Assembly: GCF_001665535.1 (NCBI RefSeq)
Contig: NZ_LZSQ01000106.1
Span: 1 to 64,000 of the forward strand
DNA from: Mycobacterium sp. 852002-51961_SCH5331710
GTDB lineage: Bacteria; Actinomycetota; Actinomycetes; Mycobacteriales; Mycobacteriaceae
Direction: 5' to 3'
Length of the DNA stretch: 64,000 nucleotides
In this document: piece after piece, positions 30,375-44,652 of the stretch
Layout of the letters: each line of letters starts with the position of its first letter
How positions within the stretch are numbered: position 1 is the stretch's first letter
The notes under the pieces: model-generated
Told to the model about the DNA's origin: nothing
Seen by the model: the letters and a program-made list of their open reading frames with translations, nothing else
The model's database searches: none
Translations under genes and position numbers: made by a program

Positions 30375-30601
30375 AGGCGCGACGAGCAGAGCGCGCTGAA
30401 CGCCACCCAGGTGACGGTTCCCACCGCGGCGCCGGCGAGCACCGCCGTGGCGGCCGTCGCGGTCGCGACCCCCACCGCCAACGCGACCACGACGCCCAAC
30501 ACGAGGGCGATCAATTTGTACGCGGGCCACGGCACACCGGCGACCGGCACATCACACGTCACCCGTGCGGCTGCGGTGCGGAAGTTGCCTGCGGTGGTCA
30601 T
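30371..30601 (-). CDS. Small membrane protein, hypothetical
   Basis: A 76-aa protein with a polar N-terminus (MTTAGNFRTAAARVTCDVP) and two hydrophobic segments, about residues 25-48 and 50-68, rich in Ala and Val, ending in CSSRL. The frame is open further upstream to 30649, but the ATG at 30601 gives the simplest start. Coding use is normal for the region. It is divergent from the F420-enzyme gene, with an inverted repeat between them. Function unknown. Confidence 0.6.
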   Translation of the reverse strand: MTTAGNFRTAAARVTCDVPVAGVPWPAYKLIALVLGVVVALAVGVATATAATAVLAGAAVGTVTWVAFSALCSSRL

Positions 30602-30627
30602 AGGAACACGATAGCTCGTAACTGAGT

Positions 30628-30643
30628 TTTCGGCCAGCCGAAA
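30628..30643. promoter_or_regulatory. Perfect inverted repeat in a divergent gap
   Basis: TTTCGGC-CA-GCCGAAA has 7-bp arms and a 2-bp spacer between the small membrane gene and the F420-enzyme gene. Position between divergent starts argues for an operator and not a terminator. The binding protein is unknown. Confidence 0.4.
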
Positions 30644-30688
30644 CACCAAATAAGGTCACCGGATGTCTAGCGCGTCTAAGCTGGTGAG

Positions 30689-31126
30689 ATGGCACTTTCC
30701 GGAGAGTATGCACCCAGCCCGTGGGACTGGGTGAGAGAACACGCCGACCAGATCACCGAATCCGGCACCACCGAGGGCGTGGACCTGAAGGGCAAGCCCC
30801 TCATCCTGCTGACGACGGTCGGCGCCAAGACGGGCAAGATCCGTAAGACCCCGCTGATGCGGGTAGAGCACGACGGTCAGTACGCGATCGTGGCGTCGTT
30901 GGGCGGCGCGCCGAAGCACCCGGTGTGGTACCACAACGTCAAGGCCCACCCGCGGGTGGAACTGCAGGACGGCCCGGTGACCAGGGAGTATGAGGCGCGC
31001 GAGGTCACCGGCGAGGAGAAGGCGCTGTGGTGGGAGCGTGCCGTCGCGGCCTGGCCGGACTACGCCGAGTACCAGAAGAAGACCGACCGCCAGATCCCGG
31101 TTTTCGTGCTGACCCCGATTTCTTGA
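30689..31126 (+). CDS. F420-dependent nitroreductase-family protein (Ddn/Rv1558-like)
   Basis: A 145-aa protein of the deazaflavin-dependent (DUF385) family, similar in order and length to M. tuberculosis Rv1558. The F420-binding blocks are seen as [19 protein letters not shown] and [16 protein letters not shown]. Family members reduce quinones or nitro compounds with F420H2. TAAGCT (30677-30682) lies 6 nt before the ATG, so a leaderless message is likely. ilvA follows after 29 bp. Confidence 0.88.
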   Translation: MALSGEYAPSPWDWVREHADQITESGTTEGVDLKGKPLILLTTVGAKTGKIRKTPLMRVEHDGQYAIVASLGGAPKHPVWYHNVKAHPRVELQDGPVTREYEAREVTGEEKALWWERAVAAWPDYAEYQKKTDRQIPVFVLTPIS

Positions 31127-31155
31127 AAACCGCTGGTTGGTGGCACCATTGACAA

Positions 31156-32436
31156 GTGTCCGCTGAACTGAGCCAGAGCCCGAGGACGTCGCCGCTTCGC
31201 GCGGCCGATATCGACGAGGCCGCTCAGCGAATTGCGGAGGTCGTGGTGCGCAGCCCGCTCCAGCTCAGCGAGCGGCTGTCGGACGCGACCGGCGCGACGG
31301 TGTACCTCAAGCGCGAGGATCTGCAACCCGTGCGGTCCTACAAGCTTCGGGGCGCACACAACCTGCTGATGCAGTTGTCGGCCGACGAGCTGGCCGCGGG
31401 CGTGGTGTGTTCGTCGGCGGGAAACCACGCGCAGGGCTTCGCGATGGCATGCCGGTCGATGGGTGTCCGCGGCCGCGTGTACGTGCCGGGCAAGACGCCG
31501 AAGCAGAAGCGCGATCGCATCCGGTACCACGGCCGCGAGTTCATCGAGCTGATCGTCGGCGGCCGAACTTACGACGACGCCGCGGCCGCCGCGTTGGCGG
31601 ACACCGCGCGCACGGGTGCGACGTTGGTGCCGCCCTACGACGATCTGCGCACGATGGCCGGGCAGGGCACGATCGCCGTCGAGGTCCTCGACCAACTCGG
31701 CGGGGAACCGAACCTCGTCATCGTCCCGGTCGGCGGCGGTGGCTGTGTCGCCGGCATCACGACCTATCTGGCAGAACGCACGAGCGGAACGTCCGTGCTG
31801 GGGGTCGAACCGGCGGGCGCGCCGTCGATGATCGCGGCGCTGGCCGCGGGTGAGCCCGTGACGATCGATGACGTCGACCAGTTCGTCGACGGCGCGGCGG
31901 TGAACCGTGCAGGAACACTGCCCTACGAGGTGCTGGCCGCCGCGGGGGACATGGTGTCGATGACGACCGTGGACGAGGGCGCCGTGTGCACCGCGATGCT
32001 CGACCTCTACCAGAACGAGGGCATCATCGCCGAGCCGGCGGGAGCGCTGTCGGTGGCGGCGTTGCTGGAGACCGACATCGAACCGGGATCGACTGTGGTG
32101 TGCGTGATCTCGGGCGGCAACAACGACGTGTCGCGATATGGCGAGGTGCTGGAGCGTTCGCTGGTTCACCTCGGCATCAAGCACTACTTTCTCGTTGACT
32201 TCCCGCAGGAGCCGGGCGCGCTGCGCCGCTTCCTCGATCAGGTCCTCGGCCCAAACGACGACATCACCCTGTTCGAGTACATCAAGCGCAACAACCGCGA
32301 AACCGGCGAAGCACTGGTCGGAATCGAACTGGGCTCGGCGACCGACTTCGAGGGCCTGCTCGAGCGGATGCGCGACTCCGACGTCCATGTCGAGGCGCTC
32401 GAGCCGGGTTCACCGGCCTACCGCTACCTGCTCTGA
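31156..32436 (+). CDS. ilvA: Threonine dehydratase (biosynthetic)
   Basis: PLP enzyme turning threonine into 2-oxobutanoate, the first step to isoleucine. It is 426 aa with PLP lysine K63 in SYKLRGAHN, the phosphate loop VGGGGCVAG and CVISGGNNDVS. A single ACT-like regulatory domain occupies about residues 335-426, so it is the shorter single-ACT form. Feedback inhibition by isoleucine is expected from the family. GTG start at 31156. Product flow links it to ileS use of isoleucine, but the two genes are not in one operon. Confidence 0.94.
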   Translation: MSAELSQSPRTSPLRAADIDEAAQRIAEVVVRSPLQLSERLSDATGATVYLKREDLQPVRSYKLRGAHNLLMQLSADELAAGVVCSSAGNHAQGFAMACRSMGVRGRVYVPGKTPKQKRDRIRYHGREFIELIVGGRTYDDAAAAALADTARTGATLVPPYDDLRTMAGQGTIAVEVLDQLGGEPNLVIVPVGGGGCVAGITTYLAERTSGTSVLGVEPAGAPSMIAALAAGEPVTIDDVDQFVDGAAVNRAGTLPYEVLAAAGDMVSMTTVDEGAVCTAMLDLYQNEGIIAEPAGALSVAALLETDIEPGSTVVCVISGGNNDVSRYGEVLERSLVHLGIKHYFLVDFPQEPGALRRFLDQVLGPNDDITLFEYIKRNNRETGEALVGIELGSATDFEGLLERMRDSDVHVEALEPGSPAYRYLL

Positions 32437-32583
32437 GGGTCGTTTCGGCCCGCGGCGGGTCGGTCCCTCCTACCATTTTCGCGTGACGACTTTCGTCCTG
32501 GTGCTCTCGCGGAAGTCCTGCTGGAGATCGCTTCGCGAAACTGAGGTTGTGTCGGACTTTTCGCCCGAATTCCGTGCGGATCT
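32437..32583. other. Convergent gap between ilvA and treZ
   Basis: This 147-bp gap holds no convincing gene. CGAAACTGA (32536-32544) and TCAGTTTCG (32584-32592, over the treZ stop) form 9-bp arms with a 39-nt loop, which might aid transcription end. M. tuberculosis has the vapBC11 toxin-antitoxin genes at this place; no trace is seen. Confidence 0.5.
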
Positions 32584-34300
<1,717 letters not shown>

Positions 34301-34308
<8 letters not shown>

Positions 34309-36603
34309 CGACCCGCTCCAACAGCACGACCGGTAGTTCGGTGAACAGCTCGGCGGCCAGCACCCGTCCGCTGTGTCGGCGTCCGCCGATGCGGTCGGAC
34401 CACGTACCGGGCGGCAATTCCAGTGAGGTGTCGCCCCAACCGGTTTCGGACAGCCGCACCGAATGCCGCGTGACGGCGGTCAGCACGTCCTCACCGCGCA
34501 CGAACGCCACTAGGTGTTGTGCCGCCGGTCCGTCTGCCAGCAGCGGTGTGTAGCCGCCCGCCGAGAACGTCGTGGGCCGGTCCCGCCGCACCGCCAGCGC
34601 GGAGCTCACCACCCGCAGCTTCGGATGGCGCATCGCGTCCAACGCGTCGCGACGGGCCTGATAGTCCACCGGCCTGCGATTGTCCGGATCGACCAGGCTG
34701 TCCTCCCACAGCTCGGTGCCCTGATAGATGTCGGGGACGCCGGGCACGGTGAGCGCCAGCAGTTTCTGCCCCAGGGCGTCGCTGCGGGCATGCAGGTCGA
34801 GGCGCTCCACCAACGAGGTCATCTCGGTGGCCACGGGACCGTCGAACACGGCATCCAGCCAGGTGTGCACGGCGGCCTCGAATTCGGTGTCCGGATCGTT
34901 CCAGGTGGTGTGCTCGGCGGCCTCTCGGATCGCCTTGTCGGCATAGGCGTGCACGCGCTGGCGCAGCTCGTCGGTGATCACACCGTCGACGGGCCAGACT
35001 CCGAACACGTTCTGCCACAGGAACAATCCCGTGCGGGCATCCGGCGGAGGGGTGCTCAACGTCCACTTGCCGATCAGCTCCGCCCACAACGACGGCACCT
35101 GAGACAGCAACCCGATACGCGCCCGCACGTCCTCGCCGCGCTTGGTGTCGTGAGTGGTCAAGCCGACCATCGCGCTCGGCCACATCCGCGCGCGCACCGC
35201 GGCCCGCTGGTGGAACTCGGCGACGCTCACCCCGAAGTGATGCGGTTCGGAACCCACCTCGTTGAGCGAGACCAACCGGGCGTCGCGATAGAACAGGCAG
35301 TCCTCCATCGACTTCGCGGTCGCCGCCCCGCACAGCTGCTGCAACCGGACTTCGGTCTCCTCATTGACCGCCAGCGCCCTCGCGATCAGCGCCAGGGGTG
35401 CCGCCAAATGCGGGTCCGCGGAGGCTGTCTCGGCGAGTGCGCTCGGCAGGATGCCCGACAGGGAGCGGTAGTCGGAGCGGTACACGTCGATGCGGCTGAG
35501 CAGAGCGGCGATCGCCGCCGACAGCTCGTCGTCGTCGGCACCGGTGGCGCCGACGATGGTGCGACGCAAGCGGGCCAGTTCGCTGCCCAGGGTCTCGGTC
35601 ACCGCGTTCGCCTTGAGCGTGCGGGCGAGCTCGGACATCTCGCCGTAGGCCAGCCCGGTGGAGTCGAACAGGTTGGTCAGTGCGTCTGCGCCCGACGGAT
35701 CGATAAACACCCCGCCGATCTCGCGCATCGCGTCGTATCCGGTGGTGCCCGCGACGGACAACGTCGGTTCCAGCGGCTCGTCGGCGGCCAGAATCTTCTC
35801 GATGACGATCCACGCGTCCGGTCCGGTCAGTTCGCGCAGCCAGGTCAGGTAGCCCGCCGGATCGGACAGGCCGTCCGGGTGGTCGATGCGGATGCCGTCG
35901 ACCAGGCCCTCGTCGAACCAGCGCTTGACCTCGGCGTGGGTGGCGTCGAAGACGGCGCGGTCCTCCTGGCGCAGCCCGGCCAGCGAGGTGATCGAGAAGA
36001 ACCGCCGGTAGCCGCAGATCCCGTTCTTCCAGCCGATCAGGTGATAGTGCTGGCGGTCGTGCACCTGTGGGCCCGTGCCGCTTTCGGTGCCGGGAGCGAC
36101 CGGGTAGACGAGGTCGCCGAGGCGCAGCACGGGTTCGTCACCGCTGGTGTCGACCTCGAGATCGTTTGCGTCGTCGTCGGATCCGAGCACCGGCAGCACG
36201 ACGCGCCCGCCGTCGAGATCCCAGTCGATGTCAAAGAACGATGCGTATTGCGATGAGCGCCCGTGCTTGAGCACGTCCCACCACCATGCGTTCTGCTGTG
36301 GCTTCTCGACGCCGACGTGGTTGGGCACGATGTCGACGACCAGCCCGATGCCCTTCTCGCGCGCCGCGCGCGACAGCCGAGCGAATCCCTCGGGTCCGCC
36401 GAGTTCGGCCGACACCGTGGTCGGGTCGGTGACGTCGTAGCCGTGTGTGGAGCCTTCGGCGGCGGTGAGGATCGGCGACAGGTACAGGTGGGACACGCCG
36501 AGGGTCGAGAAGTAGTCGAGAAGTTTCTCGGCATCGGCGAAAGTGAAGGCGTCACCGCGCATTTGGAGACGGTAGGTCGAAGAGACCGGCATTGCAGGCG
36601 CCA

Positions 36604-36604
<1 letters not shown>
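34301..36604 (-). CDS. treY: Malto-oligosyltrehalose synthase
   Basis: Turns the reducing-end alpha-1,4 bond of maltodextrins into the alpha,alpha-1,1 bond of trehalose. It is 767 aa with GH13 motifs: STYRLQMRGDAFTFADA at the start, VVDIVPNHVG, the nucleophile in GIRIDHPDGLSDP, the acid in IVIEKILA, and LTTHDTKRGEDVRAR. I use the ATG at 36604, which overlaps the treX stop by one base (TGATG); a GTG at 36607 adds one residue. It works directly upstream of TreZ in the pathway and in the operon. Confidence 0.95.
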
Positions 36605-38753
<2,149 letters not shown>

Positions 38754-38754
<1 letters not shown>

Positions 38755-40931
38755 CACCCAACCCACCAACCGGTGGCGGCGGCGATCTGGCGGCCGAGTT
38801 CCGGTGCCATGGTGCGCATATAGGTCTTCGAGATGTGATGCGCGTCGTGGTAGAGCAAGACGTTCCCCTCCACGGCTCGGCAAATATCCTTGCGGCACAC
38901 CGCATCACTCATGTCGAGCGGTTTGAGCATTGGAAACCGCTTGACGAAGTCGAGTGTCGGGTTGTGTTCCGAGAGTACGTCGGATCGGCGAGTTCCACAG
39001 GAGATAGCGTCGCCGCCGTCGGCGAGGCAGTCGGCGGCGAAGAAGGGCTCCCCGTTGCGCACCAGCCACGGCGTGTCACGCATGGCCAGTATCGGGATGT
39101 TGTTGTCGGACAGTTCCTGCCAGATGCCGATGTAGGTCCCGGGCATCACATCGCCCGGCCTGATGTTCCAGGGCCGCGTGGAGGTGGTGAAGACGTAGTC
39201 GGGGCGATCGGCGATGAGCTTGTCCATCGCCCGCTCGTTCCACTCGTGGCACTTCGGGTACGGGCGGTTGTCGCCCATCACCAGCGGCACTTGTTCGGTC
39301 GTCAGGGGGCAGCCCATCTTCAGATAGGTCACGATCTTGAAGTGGTGCCGCTTGCCGAGCAGGTCCAGCGCGGTGATCCAGTGTTCGGCGTGCGAGCCGC
39401 CGGCCAGCGCGATCGTGCGCTTGGCGTTCTTGTCGCCGTAGGTGCAGTTGATCACGTCGACGTTGTCGAAGTCGCTGATGCAGCCGTCCTCGGTGGTCTC
39501 GGGCAGATCGTTCTTGGCCTCGAGCACGGTCGGGCGCATCGGCAGCTTGGGCACCCTGATCTTGCTCATCAACGCCGCGGCGCCGGGATAGTCGTGCGTC
39601 GACAGCGCGACCAGCTCCGCGCCGTTCGTACGCTGAACGAGCACATGCTCACGCCAGGTGAACGACGTGACGGTCAGCGCAACCCCCAGAAGCACGACCA
39701 CCGAGCCCAACACCACCGGCGGCCTGCGCCGCCGCGACTTCTTCGGGGCGACCGCGCGCGAGGAGGGGGCGGTGCGATACCGGAGCGGGTTCTCGACGTA
39801 CTTGGTGGTCAGCCACGCCAGCACCCCGGAAACCAGCAGCACCACCGCACCCTCGATCACCGAGGCGCGTCGGTGCCCGCTGTAGGCCAGCCAGAAGATC
39901 AGCAGCGGCCAGTGCCACAGGTACAGCGAGTAAGCCATCGCGCCGAGCGATACGAACGGCGCCGTCGCCAGCAGGCGGTTGGGCAGCGGCATCCGGCCCG
40001 CGGTGTGCGGGTCGGCCACCCGGTTCGCCGCGGAGAGGATGAACAGCATGGTGGCGGCGACCGGGACCAGCGCCCACGGGCCGGGGAACTCCTTGACCCC
40101 GTCGATCACCGCGCCGCACGCCAGGATCGCCGCCAGCGCCACGACCGCCGCGATCGTGCGCAACCACATCGGCATGCGCAGATGAGTGACGACCGCGCCG
40201 ACGAGCGCGCCGAGCAGTAGTTCCCACGCCCGGGCGAAGCTGTTGTAATAGGCGGTGGCCTGATCGGTGTTGTGGGCATAGATCGCGTAGACAAATGAGG
40301 CGATGGTCAGCACGGTGAGCAGCACGACGAACGCCGCACGCATGTGCCGTTTGAAGATGCGCCGAAACAGCGAGGCCGACAACAAGATCAGGGCCAGGAA
40401 CGCGATGTAGAACTGGCCCTGCACCGACATCGACCAGATGTGCTGCAGCGGGCTGACCGCCTCACCCGCGCGCAGGTAGTTCGAGGCGGAGTTGGCCAGC
40501 TCCCAGTTCTGGAAGTAACCGAGGCTGGCCAAACTCTGGTCGGCGAACGTCTCCCAGCGCGTCTGCGGCTGGATCGCGACGGTCAGCACTGCCGACGCGG
40601 CGAGCACGACGATCAGCGCCGGCAGCAGCCGCCGGATCAGCCGCGTCACCTCTGGGCCCGGCCGCAACGACGCACCCGGCGTCATCGCCGCGCGCAGCAG
40701 CCGTCCGCCGAAGAAGAAGCCGGACAGCGCGAGGAACACGTCGACACCGCCCGAGACCCGGCCGAACCACACGTGGAAGACGGCCACGAGCGCGATCGCG
40801 ATGCCCCGCAGTCCGTCGAGATCGAGCCGGTAGGCCGCGGAGTCACGGGTAGCGCTCGAGGCTTTCGCGGCGCGCGACGGTCGTCCCGAAACGGTGATGG
40901 GCGCCGACCGGGGAGGGGCGAGGGTCATCAT
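38754..40931 (-). CDS. Membrane O-acyltransferase with SGNH domain (OafA type, Rv1565c-like)
   Basis: A 725-aa protein with a ten- or eleven-helix acyltransferase-3 domain (about residues 35-400) and a C-terminal SGNH hydrolase-like domain outside the membrane. The first part has [16 protein letters not shown] with the conserved arginine and histidine. The second has [11 protein letters not shown] and late HDAHHIS. Such proteins move acyl groups across the membrane and place them on sugars. It is the first gene of the trehalose operon, overlapping treX by one base. The acceptor is unknown; trehalose or a glycan made from it is a guess. ATG at 40931 or 40928. Confidence 0.88.
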
Positions 40932-40941
40932 GGTCGACGGA

Positions 40942-40947
40942 TAATCT
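40942..40947 (+). promoter_or_regulatory. -10 box of bioA, leaderless layout
   Basis: TAATCT is followed by 7 nt and the GTG at 40955. No BioQ-type TGAAC-N3-GTTCA site is present upstream of bioA. Confidence 0.5.
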
Positions 40948-40954
40948 ACCGAAG

Positions 40955-42247
40955 GTGCCAGCCATGACGCCTGCCGAGATCGGTGCGGTCGACGCCGCCC
41001 ACGTCTGGCATCCCTACAGCACGATCGGCGCGGAAGCGCTGGCCCCCGTCGTCGCGGTGGGGGCTCGCGGGGCTTGGCTCACCCTCCACTACAACGGGCG
41101 TGAGCTGCAGGTTCTCGACGCGATGGCGTCCTGGTGGACCGCGATCCACGGCCACGCTCACCCAGTCCTCGACGCCGCGATCACCGAGCAGCTCGCCACT
41201 ATGAACCACGTCATGTTCGGCGGGCTCACGCACGAACCGGCCGCCCGGCTCGCGCAGTTACTCGTCGAGATCACCCCCGACGGCCTGGACACCGTCTTCT
41301 TCAGCGACTCGGGCTCGGTGTCGGTCGAGGTGGCCGTGAAGATGGCGCTGCAGTACTGGCGCAGCCTCGGCCGCGGCGCCAAACACCGCCTGATGACGTG
41401 GCGCGGGGGATACCACGGCGACACTTTCACCCCGATGAGCGTGTGCGACCCGGACGGCGGCATGCACTCGCTGTGGACGGACGTGCTGATGGCGCAGGAG
41501 TTCGCGCCGCCGGTGCCGCAGGCCTACGACGCGGGATATGTCGAGGCGTTCGAGAAACAACTGGCCGAACACGCCGCCGAGTTGGCCGCGGTGATCGTCG
41601 AGCCCGTCGTGCAGGGCGCCGGCGGCATGCGGTTCCACGACCCGCGCTACCTCGCCGCGCTGCGCGAGATCTGTTCCCGGCACGAGGTGCTGCTGATCTT
41701 CGACGAGATCGCGACCGGCTTCGGCCGCACCGGCGAACTCTTCGCGGCCGACCACGCCGGCGTGAGTCCCGACATCATGTGCGTCGGCAAGGCGCTGACC
41801 GGGGGCTACATCACGCTCGCGGCGACGCTGTGCACGAAAGGTATCGCGCACACGATCAGTTCGAACGAGCCGGGCGCGCTGATGCACGGACCCACGTTCA
41901 TGGCGAACGCGCTGGCGTGCCGGGTCGCAGTGGCCGCGGTCGAGGTGCTGCTCGGTCAGGACTGGCGGTCGCGGGTGCGCGAGATCGAAGCGGGACTGCG
42001 TTCGGGGCTGGCCGCGGCGTCGGGGCTGCCCGGCGTGGCCGACGTGCGGGTGCTCGGCGCGATCGGCGTGATCGAGATGGACCGACCCGTCGACCTGAAG
42101 GTCGCCACGCCCGCCGCGCTGGAGAACGGGCTCTGGCTGCGCCCGTTCCGCAACCTGGTCTACGCGATGCCGCCCTATATCTGTACCGCCGAGGAGATCG
42201 ACCGGATCACCTCGGGGATGGTCGCGGTCGCCCGCGCGCTGGGCTGA
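40955..42247 (+). CDS. bioA: Adenosylmethionine-8-amino-7-oxononanoate aminotransferase
   Basis: PLP enzyme that converts KAPA to DAPA with S-adenosylmethionine as amino donor, the third step of biotin ring assembly. It is 430 aa with HPYSTIG near the start, the SWWTAIHGH block, [12 protein letters not shown] and PLP lysine K279 in VGKALTGGY. The GTG at 40955 fits the -10 box 7 nt upstream; an ATG at 40964 is the alternative and has GAAGG before it. It is divergent from the trehalose operon. M. tuberculosis has ripD and Rv1567c between these loci, which are absent here. Confidence 0.95.
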   Translation: MPAMTPAEIGAVDAAHVWHPYSTIGAEALAPVVAVGARGAWLTLHYNGRELQVLDAMASWWTAIHGHAHPVLDAAITEQLATMNHVMFGGLTHEPAARLAQLLVEITPDGLDTVFFSDSGSVSVEVAVKMALQYWRSLGRGAKHRLMTWRGGYHGDTFTPMSVCDPDGGMHSLWTDVLMAQEFAPPVPQAYDAGYVEAFEKQLAEHAAELAAVIVEPVVQGAGGMRFHDPRYLAALREICSRHEVLLIFDEIATGFGRTGELFAADHAGVSPDIMCVGKALTGGYITLAATLCTKGIAHTISSNEPGALMHGPTFMANALACRVAVAAVEVLLGQDWRSRVREIEAGLRSGLAAASGLPGVADVRVLGAIGVIEMDRPVDLKVATPAALENGLWLRPFRNLVYAMPPYICTAEEIDRITSGMVAVARALG

Positions 42248-42283
42248 CACGCGTTTGTGCGCCCGCGCGCGGGTGGCCTAACC

Positions 42284-42296
42284 TGAACGCTGTTCA
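42284..42296. promoter_or_regulatory. BioQ operator at bioF
   Basis: TGAAC-GCT-GTTCA matches the known mycobacterial and corynebacterial BioQ palindrome TGAAC-N3-GTTCA. It overlaps a TAACCT -10 box (42279-42284) and the expected start site near 42291, so binding would block bioF-bioD transcription. The flanks CCTAACC and AAGT are shared with the second site at 45628. Confidence 0.85.
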
Positions 42297-42317
42297 AGTC
42301 CGATGCTGAGGAGCACG

Positions 42318-43466
42318 GTGACGCGCGCAGGTCTCTCCCCGCTGGCGTGGCTCGACGATGTCGAAAGACAGCGGCGTGCCGCGGGTCTGCGGCGTTCGTT
42401 GAGGGCCAGACCGCCGATCGGTACCGAACTCGACCTCGCATCCAACGACTACCTGGGCCTGTCGCAGCATCCCGCGGTCATGGATGGCGGCGTCGCCGCG
42501 TTGCGGACCTGGGGTGCGGGTTCCACCGGATCGCGCCTCGTCACGGGCAATACCGAGCTGCACGAGGGCTTCGAGCGGGCGCTGGCCGACTTCGTGGGTG
42601 CGGAGTCGGCGCTGGTGTTCTCGTCGGGCTACACGGCCAACCTCGGCGCGGTCGTCGCGCTGTCGGGTGCCGGATCGCTGCTGATCTCCGACGCCCTGAC
42701 CCACGCCTCGCTGGTCGACGCGTGCCGCCTGTCGCGGGCGCGGGTCGTCGTCACGCCCCACCGCGACGTCGCCGCGGTGGAGGTCGCGCTCGCGGCGCGC
42801 GACGAGGAACGCGCGGTCGTGCTGACCGACTCCGTGTTCTCCGCCGACGGCGACCTCGCCCCGCTGCGCGCACTGCACGACGTGTGCCGCCGCCACGGCG
42901 CGCTGCTGCTCGTCGACGAGGCCCACGGTCTCGGGGTGCGCGGCGCGGGCGGACGCGGGTTGCTGCACGAGGTCGGCCTGGCCGGTGCGCCCGACATCGT
43001 GATGACGACGACGCTGTCCAAGGCGCTCGGCAGCCAGGGCGGCATCGTGCTGGGTCCGACGGCCGTACGTGACCACCTGATCGACGCCGCGCGACCGTTC
43101 ATCTTCGACACCGGGCTCGCGCCGGCCGCGGTGGGTGCGGCCTGGGCGGCGCTCGACATCCTGAACGCCGAGCCGTGGCGCGCGCAGGCCGTCATCGACC
43201 GCGCCGCGGCGCTCGCATCGATCTGTTCGGTGCCGGAGCGACCGGAGTCGGCCGTGGTGTCGGTGATACTCGGTGACCCCGACGTGGCGTTCGGCGCCGC
43301 GGTGGCGTGCCTGGATCGCGGTGTGCGGGTGGGGTGTTTTCGGCCACCGACCGTGCCCGCCGGCACGTCGAGGCTGCGGCTCACCGCACGCGCATCGCTG
43401 ACCGACGACGAGATGCGTTCGGCGAGCGAGGTTCTCGCCGACGTGCTGGCCACCGTGCGCCGGTGA
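42318..43466 (+). CDS. bioF: 8-amino-7-oxononanoate synthase
   Basis: PLP enzyme joining pimeloyl thioester and alanine to make KAPA. It is 382 aa with [10 protein letters not shown], the TGSRLVTG block, [10 protein letters not shown] and PLP lysine K235 in [10 protein letters not shown] chose the GTG at 42318 because GAGGAG lies 4 nt before it; the ATG at 42303 would add five residues but has no ribosome site. Transcription is expected to be under BioQ control. The end overlaps bioD (GTGA). Confidence 0.95.
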   Translation: MTRAGLSPLAWLDDVERQRRAAGLRRSLRARPPIGTELDLASNDYLGLSQHPAVMDGGVAALRTWGAGSTGSRLVTGNTELHEGFERALADFVGAESALVFSSGYTANLGAVVALSGAGSLLISDALTHASLVDACRLSRARVVVTPHRDVAAVEVALAARDEERAVVLTDSVFSADGDLAPLRALHDVCRRHGALLLVDEAHGLGVRGAGGRGLLHEVGLAGAPDIVMTTTLSKALGSQGGIVLGPTAVRDHLIDAARPFIFDTGLAPAAVGAAWAALDILNAEPWRAQAVIDRAAALASICSVPERPESAVVSVILGDPDVAFGAAVACLDRGVRVGCFRPPTVPAGTSRLRLTARASLTDDEMRSASEVLADVLATVRR

Positions 43467-44128
43467 CCACCCTCCTCATCACGGGCACCGACACCGGCGT
43501 CGGCAAGACCGTCGCCACCGCCGCGCTGGCATGCCACGCCCGCCTGTCCGGCATCGACGTCGCGGTGTGCAAACCCGTGCAGACCGGCAGCCCCCGCGAC
43601 GACGACCTCGCCGACGTCGGGCGGCTTTCCGGCGTCGCCCGGCTGCACGGCGGGTGGCGGTATCCCGAGCCGTTGGCGCCGGCCGCTGCCGCCGGCCGTG
43701 CGGGCATGGCGCTGCCCATGCGCGCGGAGCTCGTCGAGTCGGTGCGGGCCGTCGACGCGCCGCTGACCCTCGTCGAGGGGGCGGGCGGGTTGCTCGTCGA
43801 GATCGGCGCCGGAGTGACGCTGCGTGACCTCGCGGTGGACCTCGGCGCTCCGGTGCTGGTGGTCGTCGCTGCGGGTCTCGGTACGCTCAACCACACCGCG
43901 CTGACGCTGGAAGCCCTTGCCCGTGAAAGTGTTTCGTGTGCCGGGTTGGTGATCGGCGCGTGGCCGCCCGACCCTGACATCGCCGAACAGGGCAACCGTT
44001 CAGCCCTCGCCGAGCTTGCCCCAGTCCGGGCGATCCTGCCCGCGGGTGCCGGCGCGTTGACCGCCCAGGAGTTCGAGGCGATGAGCGCGGCGGCGTTCGA
44101 TCCCGACTGGTTCACGAGCCTGGTCTGA
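43463..44128 (+). CDS. bioD: Dethiobiotin synthetase
   Basis: ATP-dependent enzyme that closes the ureido ring of DAPA with CO2. It is 221 aa with the P-loop GTDTGVGKT near residues 8-16, CKPVQTG and [10 protein letters not shown]. The GTG at 43463 overlaps the bioF stop by 4 bp; the frame further upstream is not coding. It belongs to the BioQ-controlled bioF-bioD unit, and the LigT-like gene follows after 2 bp. Confidence 0.95.
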   Translation: MTTLLITGTDTGVGKTVATAALACHARLSGIDVAVCKPVQTGSPRDDDLADVGRLSGVARLHGGWRYPEPLAPAAAAGRAGMALPMRAELVESVRAVDAPLTLVEGAGGLLVEIGAGVTLRDLAVDLGAPVLVVVAAGLGTLNHTALTLEALARESVSCAGLVIGAWPPDPDIAEQGNRSALAELAPVRAILPAGAGALTAQEFEAMSAAAFDPDWFTSLV

Positions 44129-44130
44129 AC

Positions 44131-44652
44131 ATGGTGCATTCGGTCGAGTTGACGTTCGACCCGGACACGGACGCGAAGCTCCGCCGCGTCTGGGACGACC
44201 TGACGCGGGCAGGGATCCGTAGTCAGGCGAGCAATACGTCGCCGAGCAACCGCCCGCACATCACCGTGACCGTCGCGGAGGACATCGACGAGGCGGTCAA
44301 CACCGCGCTGCGCCCGGTGCTGGCGCGGTTGCCGATGCCCTGCACGGTCGGGGCGCCGATGCTGTTCGGCGGCAAGGTGTTCACGCTGGTTCGCCTGGTG
44401 GTGCCGTCCGACGGACTGCTGGGTTTGCATCGCCAGGTGCACGAACTGTGCCTGCCGCACATGCCGAAAGGCGTATTGGGGCACGCCGATCCGGGGCAGT
44501 GGACGCCACACGTGACGCTGGCGCGCCGCGTCGCTCCCGACAAGCTGCCCGCCGCGCTGACGGTCAAATCGGTCGGCCGCGACGTGCGGGGCACGCTGAC
44601 CGGGCTGCGTCACTGGGACGGCGACAACCGGATCGAATATCCGATCAGTTGA
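44131..44652 (+). CDS. LigT-like 2H phosphoesterase (Rv1571-like)
   Basis: A 173-aa protein of the 2'-5' RNA ligase/2H phosphoesterase superfamily. The two HxTx motifs are HITV (about residue 48) and HVTL (about 127), spaced as in the family. Family members open or form cyclic phosphates or 2'-5' bonds in RNA or nucleotides. It starts 2 bp after bioD, so it should be co-expressed with biotin genes, as Rv1571 is placed in M. tuberculosis. No link of the activity to biotin is known to me. It overlaps the convergent MmcQ-like gene by 8 bp. Confidence 0.82.
   Translation: MVHSVELTFDPDTDAKLRRVWDDLTRAGIRSQASNTSPSNRPHITVTVAEDIDEAVNTALRPVLARLPMPCTVGAPMLFGGKVFTLVRLVVPSDGLLGLHRQVHELCLPHMPKGVLGHADPGQWTPHVTLARRVAPDKLPAALTVKSVGRDVRGTLTGLRHWDGDNRIEYPIS

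Noticed and set aside
32482-32583. Short plus-strand frame starting MTTFVLVL-like after ilvA, resembling an alpha/beta hydrolase N-terminus
   Set aside because: Similarity stops after about eight residues and includes no catalytic motif; too little to call even a remnant.
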